This document shows positions 32,388 through 41,174 of a stretch of 64,000 nt of DNA, piece by piece. The number at the start of each line of letters is the position of its first letter. The stretch's first letter is position 1. The notes below the pieces were generated by a model. The model did no database searches, was not told where the DNA came from, and saw only the letters and a list, made by a program, of their open reading frames with translations. The stretch is from Sporosarcina highlanderae (GTDB taxonomy: Bacteria > Bacillota > Bacilli > Bacillales_A > Planococcaceae): assembly GCF_030433715.1 (NCBI RefSeq), contig NZ_JAROCC010000001.1, positions 423,913 through 487,912 on the forward strand. Reading direction: 5' to 3'. A program made the translations under genes and the position numbers.

Positions 32388-33581
32388 ATGTTAAAAGATC
32401 GGTTTTATTATCAAGATGCTTATTTGAAGAATTTTACAGCTAAGATTATACATAGAGGTGAAGATGAAAAAGGACGTCCTTACATCGTGCTAGATAACAC
32501 CGCCTTTTACCCGACTGGTGGAGGGCAACCTCATGATACGGGAACGATTGACGAAGTACATGTACTCGACGTAGAGGAAGTTGACGGTGAAATCCGCCAC
32601 TTTCTTGAAGTGGCCATTCCTTCCGAAGGTTTTGTTGAGGGGGTACTCAACTGGGAGCGCCGCTTCGATCATATGCAACAACATGCCGGGCAACATATTC
32701 TGACTGCTGCGTTTGTTGAGTTATTCGGTTTCCCGACGGTTAGTTTTCATTTAGGAAAAGGTGTAGTTTCCATCGATTTGGACGTGGATAATGTTTCGGC
32801 GGATCAGTTGGAGGCAGTTGAAAAGCTTGCGAATGATATCATTTTGGAAAACCGCCCAATTGAAACGAAGTGGGATCCTACGGAGGATGAACTTGCCCAA
32901 TTTTCTTTGAGAAAACAACTAACGGTTACCGATGAAATCAGGCTCGTCATCATACCCGGTTTCGATTTTAATGGTTGTGGTGGGACGCATCCTAGTTCAA
33001 CCGGGCAAGTCGGGTTGATCAAAATTTTATCGACGGAAAAGCAAAAAGGGCAAGTTCGTGTACATTTCGTATGCGGAGGGCGGGTTCTACAACAGCTACA
33101 GCGTAAACATGAGGAGTTGTCCGTAGCCTCGAGGCTGCTCAGTGCGCCGGAGGATGGTGTTGCCGTTGCAATTGAAAAGCTTTTAATTGCAAATCATTCT
33201 TTGGAGAAGTCGTTGGAGGAGGCAAAGGGCTCTTTGTTGGAGTTTGAATCGAATGCATTGCTTACAAACCGGAGTGGAAGGATTATTAAAGCTGCTTTTT
33301 CGGATAGGACCGTCCAGGAACTTCAAAAATTGGCGCGTATGCTTGTGACTGACGACGATTCGATCATTGCTCTTCTTGTCGCGGAAAACGAGGAAAAACT
33401 CCAATTTGTTGCTGCCCGTGGAGCAGCTGTCTGGACAAGCATGAAGGAAGTTTCCTCAGCCGTGCTGCCCCTGATTAATGGAAAAGGCGGCGGAAATGAT
33501 GCGTTTGTGCAAGGCGGCGGCGAGCGGAGCATGGCTGGTGAAGAGTTTTTAGGGAAAATGGTGGAGTTTGTGGGAGAGTAA
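32388..33581 (+). CDS. Alanyl-tRNA editing protein AlaX (long form)
   Basis: A 397-residue free-standing editing enzyme that hydrolyses mischarged Ser- or Gly-tRNA(Ala). The zinc-binding motifs are HMQQHAGQHIL (HxxxH) and CGGTH; the glycine-rich LDNTAFYPTGGGQPHDTG segment near residue 40 belongs to the AlaRS N-terminal-like part, and the C-terminal half resembles DHHA1 (GKGGGNDAFVQGG). Presence of DHHA1 makes it the AlaX-L type. GAGGAGACAG precedes the ATG. No intrinsic terminator is seen before the repeat array that follows. Confidence 0.92.
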   Translation: MLKDRFYYQDAYLKNFTAKIIHRGEDEKGRPYIVLDNTAFYPTGGGQPHDTGTIDEVHVLDVEEVDGEIRHFLEVAIPSEGFVEGVLNWERRFDHMQQHAGQHILTAAFVELFGFPTVSFHLGKGVVSIDLDVDNVSADQLEAVEKLANDIILENRPIETKWDPTEDELAQFSLRKQLTVTDEIRLVIIPGFDFNGCGGTHPSSTGQVGLIKILSTEKQKGQVRVHFVCGGRVLQQLQRKHEELSVASRLLSAPEDGVAVAIEKLLIANHSLEKSLEEAKGSLLEFESNALLTNRSGRIIKAAFSDRTVQELQKLARMLVTDDDSIIALLVAENEEKLQFVAARGAAVWTSMKEVSSAVLPLINGKGGGNDAFVQGGGERSMAGEEFLGKMVEFVGE

Positions 33582-33608
33582 TGTCGGATGAGATGATGGG
33601 TGAAATGG

Positions 33609-33787
33609 TTATCACCGACTCTTTGGGCGTTATCACCGACTCTCGGGGGGTTATCACCGACTCTCGGAGGGTTATCACCGACTCGGGAATTATCACCACT
33701 TAATCGTAGTTTATCACCACTTAGATTCACTTTATCACCGCTTAAAAGCAATTTATCACCACTAAAAAACACTTTATCACCACTTAG
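33609..33787. repeat. Intergenic 21-bp periodic TTATCACC array (array 2)
   Basis: Nine intact TTATCACC cores start at 33609, 33630, 33651, 33672, 33690, 33711, 33732, 33753 and 33774. Seven of the eight intervals are 21 bp and one is 18. The first four cores are followed by GACTCTT/GACTCTCGG; the last five by ACTTA, GCTTA or ACTAA. The array lies between the convergent alaX and proS genes, outside the proS terminator. The core and period are the same as at 3940-4153. Confidence 0.9.
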
Positions 33788-33821
33788 CTATGAAATGACC
33801 ATAAAATTACACAATACGACA

Positions 33822-33855
33822 ACAAAAAATGGCTGCCTCCCTCAGGATGGCAGCC
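33822..33855 (-). terminator. Terminator of proS
   Basis: GGCTGCC pairs with GGCAGCC; the minus strand continues into ATTTTTTG. Confidence 0.8.
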
Positions 33856-33871
33856 TAATTCATTCATAAAA

Positions 33872-35308
33872 TCAATAAGCTCTCGCAAACCAGACTGTAT
33901 GCTTCGCTTCTTTTCCACAGTTGACGCAAGTTGACTTTTCAGCCGGTGGATTGAATGGAATGTTGCGCGTCGTGAACTTCGTTTCCTCTTTTACATTCTC
34001 CTCGCACGCATCATCGCCGCACCAACCAGCAAGGATCCAACCAGGGATTTCACCTTTTTCCGCTGAATCCGCAATATGCTTCTTCAATCCCTCAAGATCG
34101 TCGATATGTGTATGGGAATGCTCAGCACGGAACGCGCGTGCTTTTTCGAGCAGGCGAGTTTGCATCGTTTGCAATTCCTGTTCAATGCTTTCAACAACAT
34201 TCGACAAATCAACAGCCACTTTTTCATCCTCATCGCGCGCCTTCATTAACGCTTGATTGTTCTCCAAATCACGTGGTCCAAGTTCAACGCGAACTGGTAC
34301 GCCTTTTAACTCCCACTCGTTGAATTTGAATCCAGGCGATTGGTCGGAATCGTCAAGGCGTACACGGATACCCCTTGCTTTCAATTCAGCAAACACTTCA
34401 TCTAACTTCTCCATGATTGCAGGGTTCTTCTTCCAAGGACCAACAGGAATCAACACAACTTGTGTCGGTGCGATACGTGGAGGCAATACAAGACCTTGCT
34501 CGTCTCCGTGAACCATGATGACCGAACCGATGAGGCGCGTTGACGTTCCCCATGAAGTCGTATGGACAAATTCATGACGGTTTTCCTTCGTCAAATACTT
34601 GATGTCGAACGCTTCTGCGAATTTAGTGCCCAAGTAGTGGGAAGTTCCCGCTTGTACAGCTTTTCCGTCCTTCATCATCGCTTCGATTGAATACGTGTCA
34701 ACCGCACCTGCGAAACGTTCTGATGGTGTTTTTTGACCATCGTAAACAGGAATCGCAAGTAGTTCCTCCACGACTTCCTTGTAAATATTCAGCATTTGCA
34801 TTGTTTCTTCGCGTGCCTCTTCCTCGTCAGCATGAGCAGTATGCCCTTCTTGCCATAAAAACTCAGACGTACGTATGAACGGCAATGTCTTCTTCTCCCA
34901 ACGGAAAACGTTCGCCCATTGGTTGATCAACACCGGAAGATCACGGTAACTTTTCACCCAATCTGAATACAAATGACCGATCATTGTTTCGGAAGTTGGA
35001 CGTAGTGCAAGACGCTCTTCTAACTTCTCGCCAGCAGCCTCCGTTACCCATGGCAGCTCTGGTGAAAACCCTTCTATATGATCCTTCTCTTTTTGGAAGA
35101 ATGACTCAGGGATCAACATCGGGAAATACGCATTGCGGTGGCCCGTCTCCTTAAAACGTCTGTCCATTTCAGCTTGGATATGCTCCCAAATTTCATAGCC
35201 GTCCGGTTTAAAAGCGATACATCCACGAACCGGTGTATAGTCCATCAAATCCGCCTTCTGAATTGTGTCGATGTACCATTTTGAAAAATCGTTTTTCTGA
35301 TTACTCAT
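33872..35308 (-). CDS. proS: Prolyl-tRNA synthetase (archaeal/eukaryotic-like, ProS type 3)
   Basis: Charges tRNA(Pro). Class II motifs are visible: motif 2 around FRWEKKTLPFIRTSEFLWQEGHTAH, and motif 3 as GTSTRLIGSVIMVHGDEQGLVLPP. At 478 residues without the ~180-residue editing insertion, it is the shorter form, and its C-terminus has a Cys-rich zinc-like tail (CGDDACEEN...CVNCGKEAKHTVWFARAY) ending in Tyr as in that form. ATG 35308 has AAGGAGG upstream; an open frame extends further into the leader. Expression is controlled by a T-box upstream. Confidence 0.95.
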   Translation of the reverse strand: MSNQKNDFSKWYIDTIQKADLMDYTPVRGCIAFKPDGYEIWEHIQAEMDRRFKETGHRNAYFPMLIPESFFQKEKDHIEGFSPELPWVTEAAGEKLEERLALRPTSETMIGHLYSDWVKSYRDLPVLINQWANVFRWEKKTLPFIRTSEFLWQEGHTAHADEEEAREETMQMLNIYKEVVEELLAIPVYDGQKTPSERFAGAVDTYSIEAMMKDGKAVQAGTSHYLGTKFAEAFDIKYLTKENRHEFVHTTSWGTSTRLIGSVIMVHGDEQGLVLPPRIAPTQVVLIPVGPWKKNPAIMEKLDEVFAELKARGIRVRLDDSDQSPGFKFNEWELKGVPVRVELGPRDLENNQALMKARDEDEKVAVDLSNVVESIEQELQTMQTRLLEKARAFRAEHSHTHIDDLEGLKKHIADSAEKGEIPGWILAGWCGDDACEENVKEETKFTTRNIPFNPPAEKSTCVNCGKEAKHTVWFARAY

Positions 35309-35335
35309 CTTAATTCCCTCCTTGAATAATAAAAA

Positions 35336-35570
35336 GCGCAAAGCTGTCCCTAAAAATAAGGACGTCTTTGCGCTGGATAGACGTGGTACCACCTTCATTC
35401 GGCCTAAAAAATAGGCCCTCGAACGTTTGCTAACGAAAACGACCCGGTCATGTTTTCATGACTTCTCCGTGGTAGGGTTCAATGAAAAGCGGTGGTATAG
35501 CTCTCAACAGGTTGCTACACTTTCTGTTTCACAATTTCCATTTACTTTGCCACTTCATAGATTCCATATT
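35336..35570 (-). promoter_or_regulatory. T-box leader of proS (tRNA-Pro sensing) and its promoter
   Basis: On the minus strand the T-box sequence AATGAAGGTGGTACCACG (35382-35399) is followed by a terminator with arms GCGCAAAG and CTTTGCGC (35336-35374) and a T-run. Stem I sequence lies in about 35430-35560; the segment TGAACCCTACC places CCT (Pro) in the specifier position by comparison with the brnQ leader. The promoter is TTGTAT (35600-35605), 17 bp, TATATT (35577-35582). Uncharged tRNA(Pro) should stabilise the antiterminator and raise proS expression. Confidence 0.88.
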
Positions 35571-35606
35571 GCTTATAATATACCAAATAGATGAAGGATA
35601 TACAAA

Positions 35607-35693
35607 TGCGTTCGGTGTTCCCTTCCGTTTTGCTCGGATTTCCGCTGTAAATGCTCGAGTTTCGACAAGTTTTGCCCGTCTCGGGACTTTACT
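35607..35693. repeat. Short 21-bp periodic TGCTCG cluster
   Basis: TGCTCG at 35631 and 35652 and TGCCCG at 35673 recur at exactly 21 bp, each preceded by TTT or AAA; a looser TGCGTTCG lies at 35607. The cluster is between the proS promoter and the yjdM-like gene. It shares the 21-bp period but not the core of the TTATCACC arrays. Confidence 0.55.
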
Positions 35694-35765
35694 CCCCCAC
35701 GACCTTGGATTAATCCGAATGTCTGCTATAGTATATGTATAACTACTGGATGGAGGAATCAGGTT

Positions 35766-36104
35766 ATGGAAAATTTACCAAATTGCCCAAAATGTAATTC
35801 TGAATATACGTATGAAGATGGCAACCTATTTGTTTGCCCTGAATGTGCACATGAATGGACTTTGGAATCTCAGGAGGCCGAATCAGAAGAGGCTGTTATA
35901 AAGGATGCGAACGGCAATGTCCTTAGTGACGGCGATACAATTACTGTCATCAAAGATCTTAAAGTGAAAGGCAGCTCAAGTGTCGTCAAACAGGGAACAA
36001 AAGTTAAAAATATCAAGCTGGTCGACGGTGATCATGACATTGATTGCAAAATTGACGGTTTTGGTGCAATGAAATTGAAATCGGAATTTGTAAAGAAAAT
36101 CTAA
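35766..36104 (+). CDS. Zinc ribbon/alkylphosphonate utilisation-type protein YjdM (PhnA family)
   Basis: A 112-residue protein: N-terminal zinc ribbon with two CxxC pairs ([21 protein letters not shown]) and a C-terminal small beta-barrel domain ([20 protein letters not shown]). It fits the PhnA/YjdM family; despite the name, most members have no shown role in phosphonate use. GGAGGAATCAGGTT precedes the ATG. Monocistronic with its own terminator. Confidence 0.92.
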   Translation: MENLPNCPKCNSEYTYEDGNLFVCPECAHEWTLESQEAESEEAVIKDANGNVLSDGDTITVIKDLKVKGSSSVVKQGTKVKNIKLVDGDHDIDCKIDGFGAMKLKSEFVKKI

Positions 36105-36107
36105 TAG

Positions 36108-36143
36108 AAAGACCGCTGAAACTGTTATTCAGCGGTCTTTTTT
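36108..36143. terminator. Terminator after the yjdM-like gene
   Basis: AAGACCGCTGAA pairs with TTCAGCGGTCTT and is followed by TTTT; A-rich on the left for the convergent gene. Confidence 0.9.
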
Positions 36144-36146
36144 GTC

Positions 36147-36692
36147 TTAGTAGTACTTTTTCACAAACTCAATACGATGTTCTTTCAATTTCCCTTCTAT
36201 CCCAGAACGAAATACTCGGATGTATCCATTTTCTTGAAGCGCAATTTCTTTGCCGTCTTTAAACCGAAATTCATACTTTGGAAAGCTTGTTACCGAGAGG
36301 TCGAACTTTACTATCTCTACCTCATCCCAGGCATATGATTGACGATCCGTCCAAATCGACTCCCTAAAGGCAATTGAATCATCCGCAAACAACGTATAGT
36401 TCTGAGCTGCGCTTACAAAAAATGCTACGCTTATTAGCAATGCTACAATGCTACTGATTTTAGCAACTTTGCTAAGATCCAATATGAATAGGATAAACGC
36501 TGATCCGAATAAAAACAGGAAACCAAACGCATATAATAGATAAGCTTTGCCAGGTACAAATACGACCCACCCTTGCATTCCATGCATATTTGACGCAATA
36601 AACGTCGGCATGGTCAGCAATAAGAGCGGTGACATTATTAGGATAACGATCATAATGACCAAGAATATATGCCGTGCTTCATAGTTATACAA
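36147..36692 (-). CDS. Hypothetical membrane protein with C-terminal soluble domain
   Basis: A 181-residue protein with three helices (about 10-32, 48-70 and 76-95) followed by a soluble beta-rich region of about 80 residues (SYAWDEVEIVKFDLSV... EIALQENGYI) reminiscent of bacterial PH-like domains. TTG start has GGGGAGG at 7-8 bases. No family is firmly recognised. Monocistronic. Confidence 0.6.
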   Translation of the reverse strand: MYNYEARHIFLVIMIVILIMSPLLLLTMPTFIASNMHGMQGWVVFVPGKAYLLYAFGFLFLFGSAFILFILDLSKVAKISSIVALLISVAFFVSAAQNYTLFADDSIAFRESIWTDRQSYAWDEVEIVKFDLSVTSFPKYEFRFKDGKEIALQENGYIRVFRSGIEGKLKEHRIEFVKKYY

Positions 36693-36866
36693 CTTTTCGC
36701 CTCCCCCAGTTTCTCTTCATGTTTAGCCCGCATTTAATTTATCGCATTACACTCTTAACAAAAAGAACACCTGCAAAACTATTTACACTGCTAATTTAAA
36801 AGTATTGCAAAAATTCTATCATAGCTTACAATTATATGAAAGACTACTATTAAGGAGGCATGCAAT

Positions 36867-37253
36867 TTGGGGAGTGTAAAAGAAATCAACTGCATTTATA
36901 TTCCTTCGGCAAATACGGAAGTAACGGCCCGATGGTATATTGATAACCTTGGGCTGGAATTAACAGCGACCATTACCGAAAATCAAGCCCAACTTCGAAT
37001 TCCTTCAGGTACTTCTATTTTCCTAATAAAAACCGCCAAGCCAACAACCCTCAACTATTTGGAAGTAAGCGGTACAGAGCAAAGCGCACTTACACTTGAA
37101 GTGAATGATTTTCATATCCTATATCTCCGAATGAAAGAAAGTGGGGCGAATATTTCAGATATTGAGGATAATGGCAGCTGTGGACTTAATTTTTATGCTT
37201 ATGATCCGGATGGAAATAAACTTGACATTTGGAGTGGTTGGCCGTCTAAGTAA
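36867..37253 (+). CDS. VOC-family (glyoxalase-fold) protein
   Basis: A 128-residue single-domain vicinal oxygen chelate protein: it begins with a beta strand INCIYIPSANTEVTARWYID and ends with YAYDPDGNKLDIW, the common D-P-D-G-N signature of bacterial VOC proteins. Activity cannot be assigned. TTG start has GGAGG at 8 bases. The next gene starts 20 bp later and is probably co-transcribed. Confidence 0.85.
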   Translation: MGSVKEINCIYIPSANTEVTARWYIDNLGLELTATITENQAQLRIPSGTSIFLIKTAKPTTLNYLEVSGTEQSALTLEVNDFHILYLRMKESGANISDIEDNGSCGLNFYAYDPDGNKLDIWSGWPSK

Positions 37254-37273
37254 CTAGTGAAAGGAAATGGAAC

Positions 37274-37771
37274 ATGGACATTCGAACGGAAAGAAAAGAT
37301 GCATTCAAAGTTATTGGGATGACTTTATCCGTCCTATTACATGATGAACGAAAAAAGAAATTGATCACTACCTTGCATGATGATTTCAATGATCGGGTTC
37401 ATGAAGTCAAAAATCGGGTCAATACTAAAATTGGCTACGGGATTTTTATCGACCCACCCAATTATAATCCAGAAACCGATCCCTTTACATGGATTGCTGG
37501 AGTGGAAGTGGATGATGTCTCCAATCCACCGGAGGGGATGAGAGGCTTTGAATTTCCTGAGCAACTATATGTAGTAACGTCATACGAAGGGCCAAATGGA
37601 GAGGCAGGCAATCTGTATGGTGCACTTTATAACTGGGTAAGACAGTCGGACTATCAAATTGCAGGCGATTACGGAGTGGAAGTATACTCTGACGACAACG
37701 AGGAGTTAGACCCTAACGAAATTAGAATGGAGCTTTGCCTTCCAATAGAAAAAAGGGTTCAAGAAAAGTAG
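37274..37771 (+). CDS. GyrI-like effector-binding domain protein
   Basis: A 165-residue protein of the SRPBCC-like/AraC effector-binding (GyrI-like) type, supported by the segment around GFEFPEQLYVVTSYEGPNGEAGNLYGALYNWV and the C-terminal EIRMELCLPIE, which is typical of the small-molecule binding domain attached to BmrR or AraC regulators. Here there is no DNA-binding domain, so it may bind or hydrolyse a ligand on its own. AAAGGAAATGGAAC precedes the ATG. Partner of the VOC gene upstream. Confidence 0.75.
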   Translation: MDIRTERKDAFKVIGMTLSVLLHDERKKKLITTLHDDFNDRVHEVKNRVNTKIGYGIFIDPPNYNPETDPFTWIAGVEVDDVSNPPEGMRGFEFPEQLYVVTSYEGPNGEAGNLYGALYNWVRQSDYQIAGDYGVEVYSDDNEELDPNEIRMELCLPIEKRVQEK

Positions 37772-37850
37772 TATTTATTTTCCAAACGAGTTTTTTCATG
37801 ATTTTCACCTAAATGATTTCACGAACCATCCTTGGCTCTATGGCCATTAG

Positions 37851-37879
37851 TTGCATTTCAGAGTAGCCTCCTCTATAAT
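37851..37879 (+). promoter_or_regulatory. SigA-type promoter of the yqeY-like gene
   Basis: TTGCAT at 37851-37856, 17 bp, TATAAT at 37874-37879; the ATG follows 60 bp downstream. Confidence 0.75.
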
Positions 37880-37938
37880 TTTTCCAATAAAACAATTGGA
37901 CGGATGTATTTATCCAATTACGAAAGGAGAGGCAAAAG

Positions 37939-38364
37939 ATGTTAAAAACAACTGTGTTCGAACAATTGAAACAAGCGATGAGAGAAAAAGATGTTCTTTC
38001 AAAAGGGGTACTGACACTGTTAAAGTCTTCACTTGACCTTGCTGAAAAAGAAAAAGGCTCCGCGTTGACTAAAGAAGAGGAAATTGCAATTGTAAACCGC
38101 GAAATCAAACAAACAAACCAAGCATTAGAAGGTGCTGAAAAGGCACAGCGTGAAGATTTGATCGCACAAGAAAAAGCGAAATTAGTATTGCTTAGATCAT
38201 TCTTGCCGAAACAATTAAGCGAAGAAGAAGTTGCGGCCCTATTAACTGAAGCAGGAGTTACAAAGGGAATGAACATGGGCGACGCCATGAAAATCGCTAA
38301 GCCATTACTTGCTGGAAAAACTGACGGTGGAACGATGTCAAAGGTAGTAAAAAGCCTTATTTAA
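37939..38364 (+). CDS. yqeY: GatB/YqeY domain-containing protein
   Basis: A 141-residue cytoplasmic protein. N-terminal helical part (VFEQLKQAMREKDVLSKGVLTLL) and C-terminal GatB-tail-like part (FLPKQLSEEEVAALL... GGTMSKVVKSLI) are typical of YqeY, which resembles the tRNA-binding tail of amidotransferase subunit GatB. In this order of bacteria it usually lies next to rpsU; here it stands alone. AAAGGAGAGGCAAAAG precedes the ATG. Confidence 0.92.
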   Translation: MLKTTVFEQLKQAMREKDVLSKGVLTLLKSSLDLAEKEKGSALTKEEEIAIVNREIKQTNQALEGAEKAQREDLIAQEKAKLVLLRSFLPKQLSEEEVAALLTEAGVTKGMNMGDAMKIAKPLLAGKTDGGTMSKVVKSLI

Positions 38365-38375
38365 TATGTATAAAC

Positions 38376-38410
38376 AGCCTATCCAGAAAATATAATGGAT
38401 GGGCTTTTTC
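38376..38410 (+). terminator. Terminator after yqeY
   Basis: AGCCTATCC pairs with GGATGGGCT (one mismatch) followed by TTTTTC. Confidence 0.7.
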
Positions 38411-38510
38411 TGTTTTTGGAGTGCGGACTGGTACCAACACTTTATTCTTTACTTATCCTTTCATTTTGTTATAATATCTATATAACAGAATTGATTTAAA
38501 GGAGGACCAA

Positions 38511-39782
38511 ATGAAACGAATATCTCTAACTTTTTGTTTACTTATAAGTGCCATTTTACTAGTTGCCGGTTGCAGTAAAAAAGAAAAGGGGCTGGATTCT
38601 TTGGGATCAATTGAAGGGGTATGGAACGGTACCATCAATATTCCGAATCAACCATTGTTAGTATCACTGACGTTCACGAAGGAAAATGGAACAATCAGTA
38701 TTCCCTCACAGGGGTTGCAAAACTTTCCGCTAACAGGCGTGGAATTAAAGGGTTCTGAATTAGCCATTCAAATGACGCTTCCTGGACAGCAGATTACTTT
38801 TGAGGGTGATGTAGAGCAGGATAAAATTTTAGGTACCTTCATCCAGCAAGGCCAATCTTTTCCGTTCGAATTGACAAAAGGAAGTTTGGATGAGACGGCG
38901 GATACGGGAGAAGCTGTACAAATCGACCTGAAGAACGGTAAGATGACAGGCGTACTGGAAGTGCCGAAAGGCGATGGACCTTTCCCACTTATGGTGATTA
39001 TTGCCGGCTCAGGACCTACAGACCATAATGGCAATTCACCTCTAATTCCCGGTAAAAACAATAGCCTGAAAATGCTTGCGGAACAGCTTGTAGCAGAGGG
39101 CGTTGCGAGTATTCGTTATGACAAACGGGGAATTGGTGAAAACCAAAGTTTAGCCGGAAAAGAAGAGGATATCCTATTCGATGACTTTATCAACGACGCC
39201 GCTGCGTGGGTGCAATTCGCCAAAAATGATAGCCATTTTTCAAAGGTCGGGATCATTGGCCATAGTGAAGGTTCACTAATTGGAATGGTAGCAGCAGCAA
39301 AAACAGATGCAGATGCGTTCATCTCCATCGCCGGTGCTGGAAGACCAATTGATCAAGTCCTTCTTGAACAGCTTGAACCACAGCTTCCTGTAAACTTGCT
39401 TAAAGAGGCAGATGATATTTTATTGAAACTGAAGCAAGGCGAACAGGTGGAAAAATTCAGTGCAGAGCTCCAAATTCTTTTCCGTCCATCCGTTCAACCT
39501 TACATGATATCTTGGTTGAAATATGATCCTGTGAAAGAGCTTCAAAAACTTTCATCGCCCGTATTGATAATAAACGGAACAAGAGACGTGCAAGTACCGG
39601 TCACTGATGCTGAACGACTTCATGATGGCAAAAAGGATTCAAAGCTTGCCATTATCCAAGACATGAATCATATTCTCAAAGAAGCTCCTGAAGATCAGGA
39701 AGGGAACATGGCGACTTATATGGACCCTAATCTTCCTTTGGCAAAAGGTTTACTGGATGAAATCTTAGGTTTTTTGAAATAA
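38511..39782 (+). CDS. Lipoprotein alpha/beta hydrolase
   Basis: A 423-residue secreted lipoprotein (lipobox LLVAGCSKK). Residues about 30-135 form a beta-rich N-terminal domain (SIEGVWNGTINIPNQPLLVS), as in the group of alpha/beta hydrolases with an N-terminal DUF3887-like or lipocalin-like part. The hydrolase domain has the nucleophile elbow GHSEGS, the Asp in NGTRDVQVP and the His in MNHILK. It should hydrolyse an ester or similar bond outside the membrane; natural substrate unknown. GGAGGACCAA precedes the ATG. Confidence 0.88.
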   Translation: MKRISLTFCLLISAILLVAGCSKKEKGLDSLGSIEGVWNGTINIPNQPLLVSLTFTKENGTISIPSQGLQNFPLTGVELKGSELAIQMTLPGQQITFEGDVEQDKILGTFIQQGQSFPFELTKGSLDETADTGEAVQIDLKNGKMTGVLEVPKGDGPFPLMVIIAGSGPTDHNGNSPLIPGKNNSLKMLAEQLVAEGVASIRYDKRGIGENQSLAGKEEDILFDDFINDAAAWVQFAKNDSHFSKVGIIGHSEGSLIGMVAAAKTDADAFISIAGAGRPIDQVLLEQLEPQLPVNLLKEADDILLKLKQGEQVEKFSAELQILFRPSVQPYMISWLKYDPVKELQKLSSPVLIINGTRDVQVPVTDAERLHDGKKDSKLAIIQDMNHILKEAPEDQEGNMATYMDPNLPLAKGLLDEILGFLK

Positions 39783-39790
39783 AAGTAAAT

Positions 39791-39833
39791 AGAAAAGCGA
39801 GCCTTCTCCGTACGACGAAAGGCTTGCTTTTCT
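39791..39833. terminator. Terminator between the hydrolase and YusW-like genes
   Basis: AGAAAAGC-AGCCTT pairs with AAGGCT-GCTTTTCT around a 12-base loop, with one mismatch. Confidence 0.8.
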
Positions 39834-39879
39834 ATTTATGCTGTTGCAAAAAAATGTGAATATGAAATGTAATGCCTTA

Positions 39880-40425
39880 TTATTTGTTCTTGTCCTCGAA
39901 TTCTATTTTCGTCCCATCATTAAATGTGATTTCCAGATCAAACTTTGTGTAGTCGGTCGGTAAATTGAAAGTTTTCAATACCTCCGTAATTACTTCTTCT
40001 TTGTCCATCTGCTGTGAGATATTCAACTTTTGAACGAGAGGATACAATTCATCAAATGCCTCTGTGCCATTTTTCTCGACATGATTCAATGAATCTTCAA
40101 TTTTGGCCTTAACAGTTCCTATGCTTTTCTTCTCAAGTTCCACTTCATATTCGATGTCACCTGCGTATTCAACTTCCAATTCAAATTCTGCATAGTTAAG
40201 TTCATCCATTCTCCGTAGCATGTCTTCCTGATTGGATGTGTCGTTGTTTTGCTCGGTTTTTGCAGCCCCTGAGGACTTTGCTTCACCCTGAGCACTCGTT
40301 GCATTCTCACTCACCACAGGTGTCTCATCTTTCACGGTAGGTTCTTTTTTCTGGCCATCTATTCCACAGCCAATCAACATGAGCGACAACGCACCGGCGA
40401 AAGATAATGTAATGATTTTCTTCAT
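39880..40425 (-). CDS. YusW-family lipoprotein
   Basis: A 181-residue lipoprotein (lipobox MLIGCGIDG). A low-complexity linker of about 45 residues (Thr/Ser/Asn/Glu-rich) follows, then the YusW-like domain with two similar beta-beta segments (FELEVEYAGDIEYEVELE and FDLEITFNDGTKIEFEDK). Function is unknown in the family. TTGGAGGTCATTTAA precedes the ATG. Confidence 0.8.
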   Translation of the reverse strand: MKKIITLSFAGALSLMLIGCGIDGQKKEPTVKDETPVVSENATSAQGEAKSSGAAKTEQNNDTSNQEDMLRRMDELNYAEFELEVEYAGDIEYEVELEKKSIGTVKAKIEDSLNHVEKNGTEAFDELYPLVQKLNISQQMDKEEVITEVLKTFNLPTDYTKFDLEITFNDGTKIEFEDKNK

Positions 40426-40608
40426 TTAAATGACCTCCAATCTATGTTATTCCTTACCCGATTCATAGTATATTAATCAAAATTGACAATTCAAACATAG
40501 TGGAGCGGAAGCTTCAATAATGCAATCCCTCTACCCAAATCTCTGTTCCTTATAACTCAATTAAAGGTATAATTACCGTAAGGAATAGGATGGGAGGAGG
40601 ATATTGAA

Positions 40609-41121
40609 ATGGAACAAAATAAGGGGAGTATCGTTTACTGGACACTATTGAATCATGGACAATGGAAACTATATTTGGCTGCGACAATCGATGGGCTTTG
40701 CTACGCCGGGCCACATAATGCTCCATTTGAAGAACTTGCCGCGTGGACTCAGAAACGACTTCCTGCCTATAGGTTAGAGGAGGACAGCTCTGTTTTAGAA
40801 CCTTATGCAGAGGAACTGATTGACTATATGGAAGGAAAACGAAAAGAGTTCACAATGCCATTGGATTTACATGGCACTCCGTTTCAACACTCAGTCTGGA
40901 TGGCTTTGAAGGAAATACCTTATGGCCAGACGGTTTCGTATTCTGATATTGCCGCAAGGATTCAAAAACCGAAGTCGGTTCGTGCAGTCGGTACCGCCAT
41001 TGGAGCCAATCCTTTGCTGATCACTGTCCCATGCCATCGCGTCATCGGGAAAAACGGCAACCTGACCGGGTTTAGAGGCGGTTTGGACATGAAAAAGCAA
41101 TTGCTAGCTCTGGAGCAATAA
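40609..41121 (+). CDS. ogt: Methylated-DNA-[protein]-cysteine S-methyltransferase (Ogt)
   Basis: A 170-residue suicide repair protein that takes alkyl groups from O6-alkylguanine. The active-site motif PCHRVIG is intact, with RAVGTAIGANPLLITV before it and the DNA-binding FQHSVWMALKEIPYGQTVSY helix. Length fits the Ogt group, without the AdaA domain. GGGAGGAGG precedes the ATG. Monocistronic. Confidence 0.95.
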   Translation: MEQNKGSIVYWTLLNHGQWKLYLAATIDGLCYAGPHNAPFEELAAWTQKRLPAYRLEEDSSVLEPYAEELIDYMEGKRKEFTMPLDLHGTPFQHSVWMALKEIPYGQTVSYSDIAARIQKPKSVRAVGTAIGANPLLITVPCHRVIGKNGNLTGFRGGLDMKKQLLALEQ

Positions 41122-41136
41122 AAGAAAAAATAAAAT

Positions 41137-41173
41137 AACCCACTGAGAGGTGAAGACCCCGCAGTGGGTTTTT
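41137..41173. terminator. Bidirectional terminator between ogt and wrbA-like genes
   Basis: AACCCACTG pairs with CAGTGGGTT; T-run on the plus strand and A-rich DNA on the left. Confidence 0.85.
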
Positions 41174-41174
41174 C

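Noticed and set aside
33475..33869. Overlapping open frames with seven-residue repeats (VGDN/LSPT types) on both strands over array 2
   Set aside because: The 7-residue repeats are just the 21-bp DNA period read in open frames. There is no ribosome binding site, both strands give frames, and the related array at 63.5 kb has 20-bp intervals that would break a frame.
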